DNA from: Lachnospiraceae bacterium
GTDB lineage: Bacteria; Bacillota; Clostridia; Lachnospirales; Lachnospiraceae
DNA length: 6,602 nt
Assembly (NCBI GenBank): GCA_003447895.1
Contig: DLYC01000040.1
Span: 1 to 6,602 of the forward strand
Direction of reading: 5' to 3'
The translations under genes were made by a program, and so were the position numbers. This document shows positions 1-5,228 of this stretch, in pieces (the first letter of the stretch is position 1; every line of letters begins with the position of its first letter). The notes under the pieces are model-generated. The model was not told the origin of the DNA. It was given only the letters and a program-made list of their open reading frames with translations, and ran no database searches.

Positions 1-118
1 GAAGAGCTTCCTCTCCGTCATAGGCTGTGTCCACTTCATAGCCGTCCTGTAAAAGGCTGAATCGGATTCCTTTTACGATATTTTTTTCATCATCAACTAC
101 GAGTACCTTTGTCGCCAT
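1..118 (-). CDS. Response regulator, receiver-domain N-terminus (partial)
   Basis: Reading leftward from the ATG at 118, 39 codons are present before the window ends. The peptide begins MATKVLVVDDEKNIVKGIRF and continues to DGEEAL. It shows the first beta strand of a CheY-like receiver domain (KVLVVDDE) followed at once by the acidic pair D9-D10 that helps bind Mg2+. The phosphoacceptor aspartate, expected near residue 52, lies outside the window. Such proteins receive phosphate from a sensor histidine kinase and usually act as cytoplasmic transcription factors. The start resembles OmpR/PhoB-type regulators of Clostridia, but the output domain is not visible, so the subfamily is a guess. A GAGGAG ribosome binding site lies at 125-130, 6 nt before the start. 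The gene follows the ComEA-like gene on the same strand after a 71-nt gap, so they could share a transcript. Confidence 0.88.
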   Translation of the reverse strand, partial: MATKVLVVDDEKNIVKGIRFSLLQDGYEVDTAYDGEEAL

Positions 119-124
119 TCATTT

Positions 125-130
125 CTCCTC
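125..130 (-). promoter_or_regulatory. Ribosome binding site of the response regulator
   Basis: GAGGAG on the minus strand, with 6 nt to the ATG at 118. This fixes the start codon of the partial regulator. Confidence 0.75.
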
Positions 131-189
131 TCTTTTCTGCAGACATGATCATAGCAGGGCAAACCCGGCACGCCCATATCTCATCTGTA

Positions 190-843
190 TCATTCAACGG
201 AAATACAGTCTTTTAACTTTTCAAATACAGAATTTCCTATGCCGCTGACATTCATGATCTCTTCGATCGCGCCGAAGGGTCCGTGGCTCTCTCTGTACCG
301 GATAATCTCAGAGGCTTTGCTCTCCCCGATCCCGGGCAGTGTCATCAGTTCCTCGGCTCCTGCGGTATTGATATTGATGAGCCCCGAAGATTCCGCAGGG
401 CTCTTCGCCCGGCCTGTACGGCCGTCCGCGCCCCGCTCCTCACGGTCCGCCTCTCTTAAGAGCGCGGCTTCCTCCGTCGTAGGGATCTCGATTCTCTCGG
501 TGTCTGACACATAGGCGGCCTGGTTTACATAAGTCCTGTCGGCGTCGTCTCTGTATCCTCCCGCGGCGTTCACGGCATCGATCACCCTGGCTCCCTCAGG
601 AAGCTCATAGACGCCTTCGCGAACTACGGCGCCGCAGACAAACACACCGATGACAGCAGACGGACTCTCCTCTTTCTCCGCAGCTTCTGCGGTGGCGGAT
701 GTTCCTGCCCTGCTGTCAGCCTCTTTAAACACAGGCGCTTCTTTTCCGGCACATCCGCAGCACAGGATCAGCGCGGCGGCCAGCGCGGCAGATATTACAA
801 TTCTGCTTCTTGTTTTTAATAAAAATATAAATTGAAGTTGCAT
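190..843 (-). CDS. comEA: ComEA-like DNA-binding protein (SLBB plus helix-hairpin-helix)
   Basis: A 217-residue protein if it starts at the ATG at 843. A TTG at 864 in the same frame would add seven residues, but AGAGGG at 850-855 is placed 6 nt before the ATG, so I prefer that start. Order of parts: a basic start (K10-T-R-S-R) with a hydrophobic segment at about 12-27 ending in CCGC (C28, C29, C31), which is a membrane anchor or possible lipoprotein signal; a low-complexity Ala/Glu-rich linker; an SLBB-type domain at about 63-122 (VIGVFVCGAVVREGVYELPEG); a charged Arg/Glu/Ala linker; then a C-terminal double helix-hairpin-helix domain at about 154-217, with LININTA, LPGIGESKASEI and VSGIGNSVFEKL. 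This is the layout of ComEA, which binds incoming double-stranded DNA outside the membrane during natural transformation in Gram-positives. No comEC lies in the window, so activity in transformation is inferred from the family. Confidence 0.85.
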   Translation of the reverse strand: MQLQFIFLLKTRSRIVISAALAAALILCCGCAGKEAPVFKEADSRAGTSATAEAAEKEESPSAVIGVFVCGAVVREGVYELPEGARVIDAVNAAGGYRDDADRTYVNQAAYVSDTERIEIPTTEEAALLREADREERGADGRTGRAKSPAESSGLININTAGAEELMTLPGIGESKASEIIRYRESHGPFGAIEEIMNVSGIGNSVFEKLKDCISVE

Positions 844-849
844 AGTAAT

Positions 850-855
850 CCCTCT
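850..855 (-). promoter_or_regulatory. Ribosome binding site choosing the comEA start
   Basis: AGAGGG on the minus strand, 6 nt before the ATG at 843. It favours that ATG over the upstream in-frame TTG at 864, since the TTG would place this motif inside the coding region. Confidence 0.65.
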
Positions 856-887
856 TATTTTCAAGGGACCCGCTATGCGACAACATT

Positions 888-916
888 ATTGTAATCATTC
901 ATGTAATATTTTACAA
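888..916 (-). promoter_or_regulatory. Sigma-A-type promoter for the ComEA-like gene
   Basis: On the minus strand, a -35 TTGTAA (911-916; 4 of 6 consensus bases) and a -10 TACAAT (888-893; 5 of 6) are separated by exactly 17 nt. Transcription would begin near 881 and give a leader of about 38 nt before the ATG at 843. The promoter lies just beyond the putative arginine-operon terminator, which suits an independent unit. Confidence 0.65.
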
Positions 917-923
917 GAATAAA

Positions 924-958
924 TCCCGCGCCGATTTCGATTTTTTATCGGCGCGGGA
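924..958 (-). terminator. Intrinsic terminator of the arginine operon
   Basis: A perfect 12-bp GC-rich inverted repeat: TCCCGCGCCGAT (924-935) and ATCGGCGCGGGA (947-958), with an 11-nt loop. On the minus strand the hairpin is followed by TTTATTCTTG, a modest U-rich tail. It lies about 78 nt after the argD stop and before the comEA promoter, where the end of the arginine operon is expected. The tail is not a clean U run, so some readthrough into comEA is possible. Confidence 0.75.
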
Positions 959-1035
959 ACACTTTTCATACAAAATATAGTAATTTGGTAATAAATCTAC
1001 ACAATATAAGAGAGTTTTCTCTTTTCCGTGAGGCC

Positions 1036-2259
1036 TTACGCCTCCTTCTTTTCCACAGCGGTGATCGACGCGTCAAGAATGGCGAACATCTCATCGATCT
1101 CTTTTTCGGTGATGACCAGAGGGGGCAGGATCCGGATGATATCCGAACCCGCGTTGATCAGGATCAGCCCGTGGTCCATCGCTTCCGCGATCACACCCTT
1201 TACAGGGCCCCTGCACACGATGCCCTGCATAAAGCCCCGTCCGCGTCTGAGGTCACAGAAATCGTGCTTACTGACAAGCTCATCCAGCTTCTTCTCCAGA
1301 TAAGGCGCTGTCTTTTGGACGTGGTCGGTGATCCCGAGCGCTTCATACTGATCCAGCACTGCGTTTACAGCCGCGCAGGCCAGAGGGTTTCCGCCGTATG
1401 TGGTGCCGTGATCTCCCGCGGTGAGGGACCTGTCCGCGACCTTCTGCGTCATCATAAACGCGCCGACCGGAATGCCGCAGCCGAGTGCTTTGGCCGAAGT
1501 CATAAGATCCGGCCTGATCCCGAACTTCTGCCAGGCAAACATATAACCGGTGCGCCCCATGCCGCACTGCACTTCGTCAAAGATCAGAAGGATATCCCTC
1601 TTGTCGCAGAGATCTCTGACCGCCTTGAGGAACTCCTCCCCGGCCGGCACGATGCCGCCTTCTCCCTGCACCACTTCCATTATGATCGCGCAGGTTTTCT
1701 CCGTCACCGCTTCCAGCACGCTGTCAAAGTCATTCATCTTCGCAAAGTGCGCCTCGCAGGGCATGGTGCCGAAGGCCTCCCTGTAGTGACTGTTTCCGGT
1801 CACGGAGAGTGCGCCGTAGGTGCGTCCGTGGAAGGAGTGCTCGAGCGCCACGACCTGGTGGTCACCGGCCCCGTCTCTCATGTAGCCGTATTTGATGGCC
1901 GCCTTGAGCGCGCCCTCGACCGCTTCCGCTCCGGAATTGCAGAAGAAGATCCTGTCCATTCCGCTGATCTTTTTGAGTCTGTGCGCGGCGGTGATGGCAG
2001 GCACATTGTAAAAGTAATTGGACGTGTGCAGTATTTTGCCGATCTGCTTCTCCAGCGCTTTGTTATAGTAGCTGTTGCTGTATCCGAGCGCGAAGACGCC
2101 GATCCCGGACATAAAATCCAGGTATTTTTTGCCCTCCGTGTCATAGAGGTACACGTCTTCGCCGTGGTCGAGCACGACCTGGTAGCGGTTGTAAGTGTGC
2201 AGAATGTCCTGCTCCGCCTGTTCGATCAACGCCTTCATCGTTCCTGTATTCTCGCTCAT
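1036..2259 (-). CDS. argD: Acetylornithine aminotransferase
   Basis: A 407-residue, full-length class-III PLP aminotransferase. It converts N-acetylglutamate 5-semialdehyde and glutamate to N2-acetylornithine and 2-oxoglutarate in the cytoplasm. Visible landmarks: the N-terminal LHTYNRY typical of ArgD (20-26); the phosphate-binding turn NSGAEA (108-113); HSFHGRT (141-147); the cofactor aspartate in FDEVQCGMGRTG (D228); the Schiff-base lysine in SAKALGCGIPVGA (K257); and GTTYGGNP (285-292). These, together with linkage to argJ and argB, favour ArgD over ornithine or 4-aminobutyrate aminotransferases of the same fold. The ATG at 2259 is preceded by GAGGGGAG. A second Met at codon 8 has a weaker site. 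It is the last gene of the operon, 42 nt after argB. That gap holds a 13-bp tandem repeat and a short ORF that overlaps the argD start as ATGA. Confidence 0.96.
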   Translation of the reverse strand: MSENTGTMKALIEQAEQDILHTYNRYQVVLDHGEDVYLYDTEGKKYLDFMSGIGVFALGYSNSYYNKALEKQIGKILHTSNYFYNVPAITAAHRLKKISGMDRIFFCNSGAEAVEGALKAAIKYGYMRDGAGDHQVVALEHSFHGRTYGALSVTGNSHYREAFGTMPCEAHFAKMNDFDSVLEAVTEKTCAIIMEVVQGEGGIVPAGEEFLKAVRDLCDKRDILLIFDEVQCGMGRTGYMFAWQKFGIRPDLMTSAKALGCGIPVGAFMMTQKVADRSLTAGDHGTTYGGNPLACAAVNAVLDQYEALGITDHVQKTAPYLEKKLDELVSKHDFCDLRRGRGFMQGIVCRGPVKGVIAEAMDHGLILINAGSDIIRILPPLVITEKEIDEMFAILDASITAVEKKEA

Positions 2260-2297
2260 CTCTCTCCCCTCGCGATCAGTTCATCCAATCGGTTCAT
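2256..2297 (-). other. Possible 13-codon ORF overlapping the argD start
   Basis: The second repeat unit opens an ATG frame encoding MNRLDELIARGER. Its TGA (2256-2258) overlaps the argD ATG (2257-2259) in an ATGA arrangement typical of translational coupling. There is no convincing ribosome binding site before this ATG. It may be a coupling leader, a remnant of a longer argB end, or chance. I do not claim it as a gene. Confidence 0.25.
2264..2271 (-). promoter_or_regulatory. Ribosome binding site of argD
   Basis: GAGGGGAG on the minus strand, 4 nt before the ATG at 2259 counted from its last base, or 7 nt counted from the GAGGG part. It lies directly after the tandem-repeat array. Confidence 0.65.
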
Positions 2298-2310
2298 CCA
2301 ATCAGTTCAT
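2272..2310 (-). repeat. 13-bp tandem repeat, three copies, across the argB stop codon
   Basis: On the minus strand three abutting units occur: ATGAACTGATTGG (2298-2310), ATGAACCGATTGG (2285-2297) and ATGAACTGATCGC (2272-2284). The first ten bases are conserved except for position 7, T/C/T. The first unit includes the last two codons of argB (Met-Asn) and its TGA stop. The array fills most of the gap before argD. A period of 13 is not a multiple of three, so each unit lies in a different frame. Confidence 0.9.
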
Positions 2311-3204
2311 ATCCGTATCTGTCTTCAGATGGAACATCGTTCCGATTCCCTTCTCGGTAAAGAACTCCAGAAGCATGCTGTGCGGAACTCTGCCGTCCAG
2401 TATATGGACCCTGTGCACGCCGCCCCGCACTGCCTCCGTGCAGTTTGTGAGCTTGGGCAGCATGCCGCCTCCGATGAGGCCGTCCTCGATCAGCTTCTCC
2501 GCTTCCGCGATGGTGATCCGCCCGATAAAGGAATCCGGGTCATTGATGTCCCTGTAGAGGCCGGCGATATCTGTCAGATACACCAGCTTGTCGGCCTTGA
2601 CCGCTCTCGCGATCGCGCTGGCCGCTTCATCCGCGTTGATGTTGAATGTGTCAAAATTCTCATCCATGCCGATCGGCGCGACGATCGGAAGATAGTCGTT
2701 GTCCAAGAGGTCGTAGAGGATCTTGGGTTTTACGCCGCAGATCTCGCCGACAAATCCGATGTCCTGTCCGTCGGAATACTTCTTGTTGACTGTGAGAAGC
2801 CTTCCGTCCTTGCCGCTGATCCCGACAGCCTTGACGCCGAGTTCCTCCACAAGGCGCACCAGGTTCTTGTTGACTCTTCCCAGCACCATCTCGGCGATCT
2901 CCATGGTCTCTTCATCTGTCACGCGAAGTCCGTTGATGAATTTGGCTTCCTTGCCGCTCTTTTTCACCCAGCTGCTGATCGCCTTGCCGCCTCCGTGCAC
3001 GATGATGGGCTTAAAGCCTACCAGCTTTAAAAGCGTCACGTCCTTGATGACATTCCTCTGCAGCTCCTCGTTCTCCATGGCGCTTCCGCCGTATTTGATC
3101 ACGACGATCTTTCGGTTGAATTTCTGGATATAGGGCAGCGCCTCGATCAGGACTGAAGCCTTGCGCTGCGCTTCGCTCTGTTCACGGTTCAAATAAGTTT
3201 CCAT
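2302..3204 (-). CDS. argB: Acetylglutamate kinase
   Basis: A 300-residue amino acid kinase that phosphorylates N-acetyl-L-glutamate with ATP, the second step of arginine synthesis, in the cytoplasm. Motifs: KYGGSAM with catalytic-type K37 (37-43); the HGGGK glycine loop (70-74); GLRVTD (92-97), whose Arg contacts N-acetylglutamate; NINADEAA (188-195); YLTDIAGLY (209-217); and GGGMLPK with K251 (245-251). About 30 residues precede the first beta strand and include [11 protein letters not shown], matching the N-terminal helix of arginine-sensitive hexameric kinases. The C-terminal segment [13 protein letters not shown] (278-290) also fits that class. Feedback inhibition by arginine is therefore expected, by inference. 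The start is set by a perfect AGGAGG 10 nt upstream. argJ ends 33 nt before it, which indicates one operon. Confidence 0.97.
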   Translation of the reverse strand: METYLNREQSEAQRKASVLIEALPYIQKFNRKIVVIKYGGSAMENEELQRNVIKDVTLLKLVGFKPIIVHGGGKAISSWVKKSGKEAKFINGLRVTDEETMEIAEMVLGRVNKNLVRLVEELGVKAVGISGKDGRLLTVNKKYSDGQDIGFVGEICGVKPKILYDLLDNDYLPIVAPIGMDENFDTFNINADEAASAIARAVKADKLVYLTDIAGLYRDINDPDSFIGRITIAEAEKLIEDGLIGGGMLPKLTNCTEAVRGGVHRVHILDGRVPHSMLLEFFTEKGIGTMFHLKTDTDMN

Positions 3205-3214
3205 ATTCCTTCTG

Positions 3215-3220
3215 CCTCCT
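3215..3220 (-). promoter_or_regulatory. Ribosome binding site of argB
   Basis: A full AGGAGG on the minus strand, 10 nt before the ATG at 3204. It lies wholly within the 33-nt argJ-argB gap. An AAGGA closer to the ATG may contribute. Confidence 0.7.
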
Positions 3221-3237
3221 TGATTCTGCTGCAGGTC

Positions 3238-4464
3238 TCAGCTTCTGTAGTCAGCATTGATACTTACATAGTCATAGGTGAGGTCGCAGCCCCAGGCCGT
3301 CGCCTCCGCATCTCCCATATGCATGTCCGCGAGGATCACGACTTTCTCGCCGGAAAGAAGCTCCGTAGCTTTCTCCTCACTGTAATCCGCTGCGCTGCCG
3401 CCGGTGAAGATCAGCATTTTCTCCTCTCCCTCGCCAAAATACAGATCACAGTTCTCGGGATCAAACTGTACGCCCGAGTATCCCAGCGCGCACAGGACTC
3501 TCCCCCAGTTGGCGTCTTTTCCGAACACAGCTGCCTTCGTGAGGTTCGATGTGATCACGCTCTTTGCCAGAACTCTGGCATTTTCGAGGCTGTCCGCATG
3601 GATGACTCTCGTCTCGATGAGCTTTGTGCAGCCTTCCCCGTCTCCGGCCATCTTCATGGCGAGCTCTTTGCAGACAGCTCTGAGCGCCTCATAGACAGCG
3701 GCGTAGTCCTCGCTGTTTTCATCCTCGATCACGGCGTTTCCGGCAAGTCCGTTTGCAAGGACCAGCAGCGTGTCGTTCGTGGAGGTATCTCCGTCGACGG
3801 AGATCATGTTGAAGGTCTCCTGCACGATCTCGCTGAGCGCTTTCTGAAGAAGGGACTTGCTGATTGCCGCGTCCGTCGTCACATAGGCCAGCATCGTGCA
3901 CATGTTGGGATGGATCATTCCCGATCCCTTGGACATGCCGCCGATCACCGCTTTCTTTCCGCCGACTTCAAACTCATACGCGGTCTCCTTGTGCACGGTA
4001 TCGGTCGTCATGATCGCCTTTGCAGCGGCTGTACCCGCTTCAAGGCCGGCACACTTGGACGCCGCCAGCATGCGGACGCCTTCCCGGATCCTGTCGATCG
4101 GAAGCTGGAAGCCGATCACGCCTGTCGAGCCCACCAGTACGGAATTTTCATCAATTCCGAGACATTTGGCCGCTTCCTGCGCCGTCTGTCTGCAGTACTC
4201 CATCCCTTCGCGTCCCGTGCAGGCATTCGCGATCCCGGAGTTTACGATCACGCAATGGGCCGGTGCGCCGCTGTAGACAAGGTCCCTGTCCCAGATTACA
4301 GGCGCTGCCTTTACGACGTTGGTGGTGAAGGTCCCCGCGCTCACACAGGTCGCTTCACTAAAGACCATCGCCATGTCGGTTCTTCCTTCATATTTAATAT
4401 GCGCGGCTGCGGATGCCGCTTCGAATCCCTTTGCAGCCGTTACGCCGCCCTCGATCTTCTTCAT
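3238..4464 (-). CDS. argJ: Glutamate N-acetyltransferase, ArgJ (self-cleaving precursor)
   Basis: A 408-residue precursor of ornithine acetyltransferase. It moves the acetyl group from N-acetylornithine to glutamate, releasing ornithine and regenerating N-acetylglutamate; some members also use acetyl-CoA. Landmarks: the N-terminal GGVTAAKGFEAA (6-17); the oxyanion-type STGVIG (113-118); GGMSKGSGMIHPNM (175-188); the autocleavage region CTMLAYVTTDAA (189-200); SVDGDTSTND (222-231); KAAVFGKDANWGR (310-322); and the terminal YVSINADYR. Family knowledge puts self-cleavage before T190, giving chains of about 189 and 219 residues, with T190 as nucleophile. The residue before it is Cys, whereas Ala is most often seen. 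Whether the enzyme is monofunctional or bifunctional cannot be read from sequence. The start has GGAGGA 6 nt upstream and overlaps the stop of the GNAT gene (ATGA). argB follows after 33 nt. Confidence 0.97.
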   Translation of the reverse strand: MKKIEGGVTAAKGFEAASAAAHIKYEGRTDMAMVFSEATCVSAGTFTTNVVKAAPVIWDRDLVYSGAPAHCVIVNSGIANACTGREGMEYCRQTAQEAAKCLGIDENSVLVGSTGVIGFQLPIDRIREGVRMLAASKCAGLEAGTAAAKAIMTTDTVHKETAYEFEVGGKKAVIGGMSKGSGMIHPNMCTMLAYVTTDAAISKSLLQKALSEIVQETFNMISVDGDTSTNDTLLVLANGLAGNAVIEDENSEDYAAVYEALRAVCKELAMKMAGDGEGCTKLIETRVIHADSLENARVLAKSVITSNLTKAAVFGKDANWGRVLCALGYSGVQFDPENCDLYFGEGEEKMLIFTGGSAADYSEEKATELLSGEKVVILADMHMGDAEATAWGCDLTYDYVSINADYRS

Positions 4465-4937
4465 CCCATGTCCTCCGTCTCATTCTCGATAAATCTTGTT
4501 ATGTTCGCTTCGTTGAGAACAAATTCATAATAATTGCAGTCCTGCCTGTATGTCCAGCCTATGTGTTTCCAGAAAGCGTTTCCCGCGTCATTTTTGGAAA
4601 ACGCGATCAGGGCGATCTTGTTGATCTTCTGCTCCTTCAGCACGTTCATACAATATATGACCATCTTCGTTCCGATCCCCTGTCTTCTGCAGGACTTGGT
4701 CACGCACACATGATAAAAGCTCGCCTGCCTTCCGTCATGTCCGCAGAGGATCGCGCCGACGATCCTGTCTCCCTGACAGGCCACCACGCTGGTCGTGGGA
4801 TTTCTTTTTAAAAATCTCTCGATATCTTCTCTCGAGTCATCGATGCTCCGGATCCCGAAGCCCCGGATGCTGAGCCAAAGGCGGTGTACCTTGTCATAAT
4901 CCTCCGGCACCATGGGACGAATCAATGTATTTTCCAT
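4461..4937 (-). CDS. GNAT-family N-acetyltransferase, first gene of the arginine operon
   Basis: A 158-residue single-domain GNAT protein. It begins IRPMVPEDYDKVHRLW and carries VVACQGDRIVGAILCGHDG (51-69) followed by the acetyl-CoA-binding loop HVCVTKSCRRQGIG (76-89), where R84-x-x-G87-x-G89 fits the motif A consensus. The later NDAGNAFWKHIGWTYR (116-131) is the usual motif B region. The GD(R/V)VG...G(H/Y)DG pattern recalls YpeA-type acetyltransferases. The substrate is unknown. Its stop overlaps the argJ start by ATGA, so the two are probably translated in a coupled way. This context suggests a role in arginine synthesis, perhaps making N-acetylglutamate to prime the cycle, but a role in protein or small-molecule acetylation is equally possible by sequence. 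GAGGGG at 4942-4947 supports the start, and the promoter region lies directly upstream. Confidence 0.88.
   Translation of the reverse strand: MENTLIRPMVPEDYDKVHRLWLSIRGFGIRSIDDSREDIERFLKRNPTTSVVACQGDRIVGAILCGHDGRQASFYHVCVTKSCRRQGIGTKMVIYCMNVLKEQKINKIALIAFSKNDAGNAFWKHIGWTYRQDCNYYEFVLNEANITRFIENETEDMG
4471..4476 (-). promoter_or_regulatory. Ribosome binding site of argJ inside the GNAT gene
   Basis: GGAGGA on the minus strand, 6 nt before the argJ ATG, embedded in the last codons of the upstream GNAT gene. argJ can therefore start on its own as well as by coupling. Confidence 0.75.
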
Positions 4938-4941
4938 TTCA

Positions 4942-4947
4942 CCCCTC
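4942..4947 (-). promoter_or_regulatory. Ribosome binding site of the GNAT gene
   Basis: GAGGGG on the minus strand, followed by TGAA and the ATG at 4937. It supports this start as the first translated gene of the operon. Confidence 0.6.
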
Positions 4948-4977
4948 AGTTTTTGCGCTGTTTATGAACCGCTGTAT

Positions 4978-4986
4978 ATAATATCA
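4978..4986 (-). promoter_or_regulatory. Probable extended -10 promoter of the GNAT-argJBD operon
   Basis: On the minus strand TGATATTAT contains a -10 hexamer TATTAT (5 of 6 consensus bases) with the TGn extension directly before it. No good -35 is seen 16-18 nt upstream, which extended -10 promoters can tolerate. Transcription would begin near 4971, giving a leader of about 35 nt. A perfect TATAAT further upstream on the same strand (5073-5078) is an alternative. Confidence 0.45.
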
Positions 4987-5063
4987 CACTTTTTCATTAA
5001 ATAAAGAAGAAATTTGCAATTCAATATTTTGGTTCTTATTCATTGTATGCATCTTTTATGCAT

Positions 5064-5078
5064 TATAATCGGATTATA
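5064..5078. promoter_or_regulatory. Palindrome with back-to-back TATAAT hexamers
   Basis: TATAATC, a central G, then GATTATA: a 15-bp palindrome giving a perfect -10 hexamer on the plus strand (5064-5069) and another on the minus strand (5073-5078). TGCA flanks both sides (5059-5062 and 5079-5082), extending the symmetry with one extra T on the left. It could be a divergent promoter pair or a regulator site. No strong -35 elements are found at 16-18 nt for either hexamer. Confidence 0.4.
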
Positions 5079-5108
5079 TGCACATTGCAATGTATATTTT
5101 GCAATTAA

Positions 5109-5126
5109 TATTAATTTATATTCATA
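5109..5126. promoter_or_regulatory. ARG-box-like operator (ArgR/AhrC)
   Basis: TATTAATTTATATTCATA fits the 18-bp arginine repressor consensus WNTGAATWWWWATTCANW at every specified position but one (T instead of G in the left half). It lies in the divergent control region, 7 nt before the putative argG -35. Repression of argG, and perhaps of the divergent operon, by an ArgR-type hexamer is expected from the family. No argR gene is in the window. Because the DNA is AT-rich, part of the match is cheap. Confidence 0.5.
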
Positions 5127-5133
5127 ATTACTC

Positions 5134-5162
5134 TTGCATTTCACACAATGCTGATGTATAGT
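5134..5162 (+). promoter_or_regulatory. Probable argG promoter
   Basis: -35 TTGCAT (5134-5139; 3 of 6 consensus bases) and -10 TATAGT (5157-5162; 5 of 6), spaced by 17 nt. The start would be near 5169, with a leader of about 60 nt. The weak -35 fits a regulated promoter. An alternative -10 TATAAT at 5064-5069 would give a much longer leader. Confidence 0.5.
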
Positions 5163-5172
5163 ACTGCATTGT
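5145..5172. promoter_or_regulatory. Inverted repeat straddling the argG -10 box
   Basis: ACAATGC (5145-5151) and GCATTGT (5166-5172) are perfect 7-bp inverted arms with a 14-nt spacer, centred on the -10 TATAGT. A protein bound here would block RNA polymerase, so it has the geometry of an operator. Because the likely transcription start is inside it, it would not form an RNA hairpin from that start. Confidence 0.45.
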
Positions 5173-5215
5173 AAGAACTGCTTACAGCAAAAAAATAAAA
5201 TTGATGATAGAAAAC

Positions 5216-5221
5216 GGAGGA
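5216..5221 (+). promoter_or_regulatory. Ribosome binding site of argG
   Basis: GGAGGA with a 7-nt spacer to the ATG at 5229, close to ideal, which fixes the argG start. Confidence 0.85.
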
Positions 5222-5228
5222 ACAACAA

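Larger units (their letters stand above)
5015..5168. repeat. Cluster of eight TGCA-cored motifs in the divergent promoter region
   Basis: TGCA, with mostly A/T flanks, occurs at 5015, 5048, 5059, 5079, 5086, 5100, 5135 and 5165 (first base). Variants include ATGCAT twice, separated by CTTTT, the palindrome ATTGCAAT (5084-5091), and the exact 9-mer TTTGCAATT twice (5013-5021 and 5098-5106). The surrounding DNA is very AT-rich: 30 G or C in the 120 bases at 5041-5160. TGCA being self-complementary, every copy reads the same on both strands. The function is unknown, and a regulator-binding array is the simplest reading. Confidence 0.5.

Noticed and set aside
131..189. Possible promoter for the response regulator (TATGAT in the gap after comEA)
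   Set aside because: No -35 resembling TTGACA at 16-18 nt, so the hexamer alone is not enough.
1008..1025. AAGAGAG/CTCTTTT hairpin right after argD
   Set aside because: On the minus-strand RNA it contains an A-C mismatch and is A/U-rich. The perfect 12-bp hairpin at 924-958 is a far better terminator.
985..3030. A 681-codon open frame on the plus strand, antisense to argD and most of argB
   Set aside because: It runs opposite to two unmistakable genes, has no ribosome binding site, and encodes a His/Arg/Val-rich peptide with no recognisable domain. Strong G/C preference at third codon positions of the real genes readily leaves such antisense frames open.
3220..4530. A 436-codon plus-strand open frame antisense to argJ
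   Set aside because: Same explanation: a shadow of argJ codon bias, with no family resemblance.
5170..5186. Hairpin TGTAAG/CTTACA in the argG leader followed by an A-rich stretch
   Set aside because: A six-pair stem with no U tail on the plus strand, and on the minus strand the T run comes before it. Too weak to call a terminator, attenuator or riboswitch.
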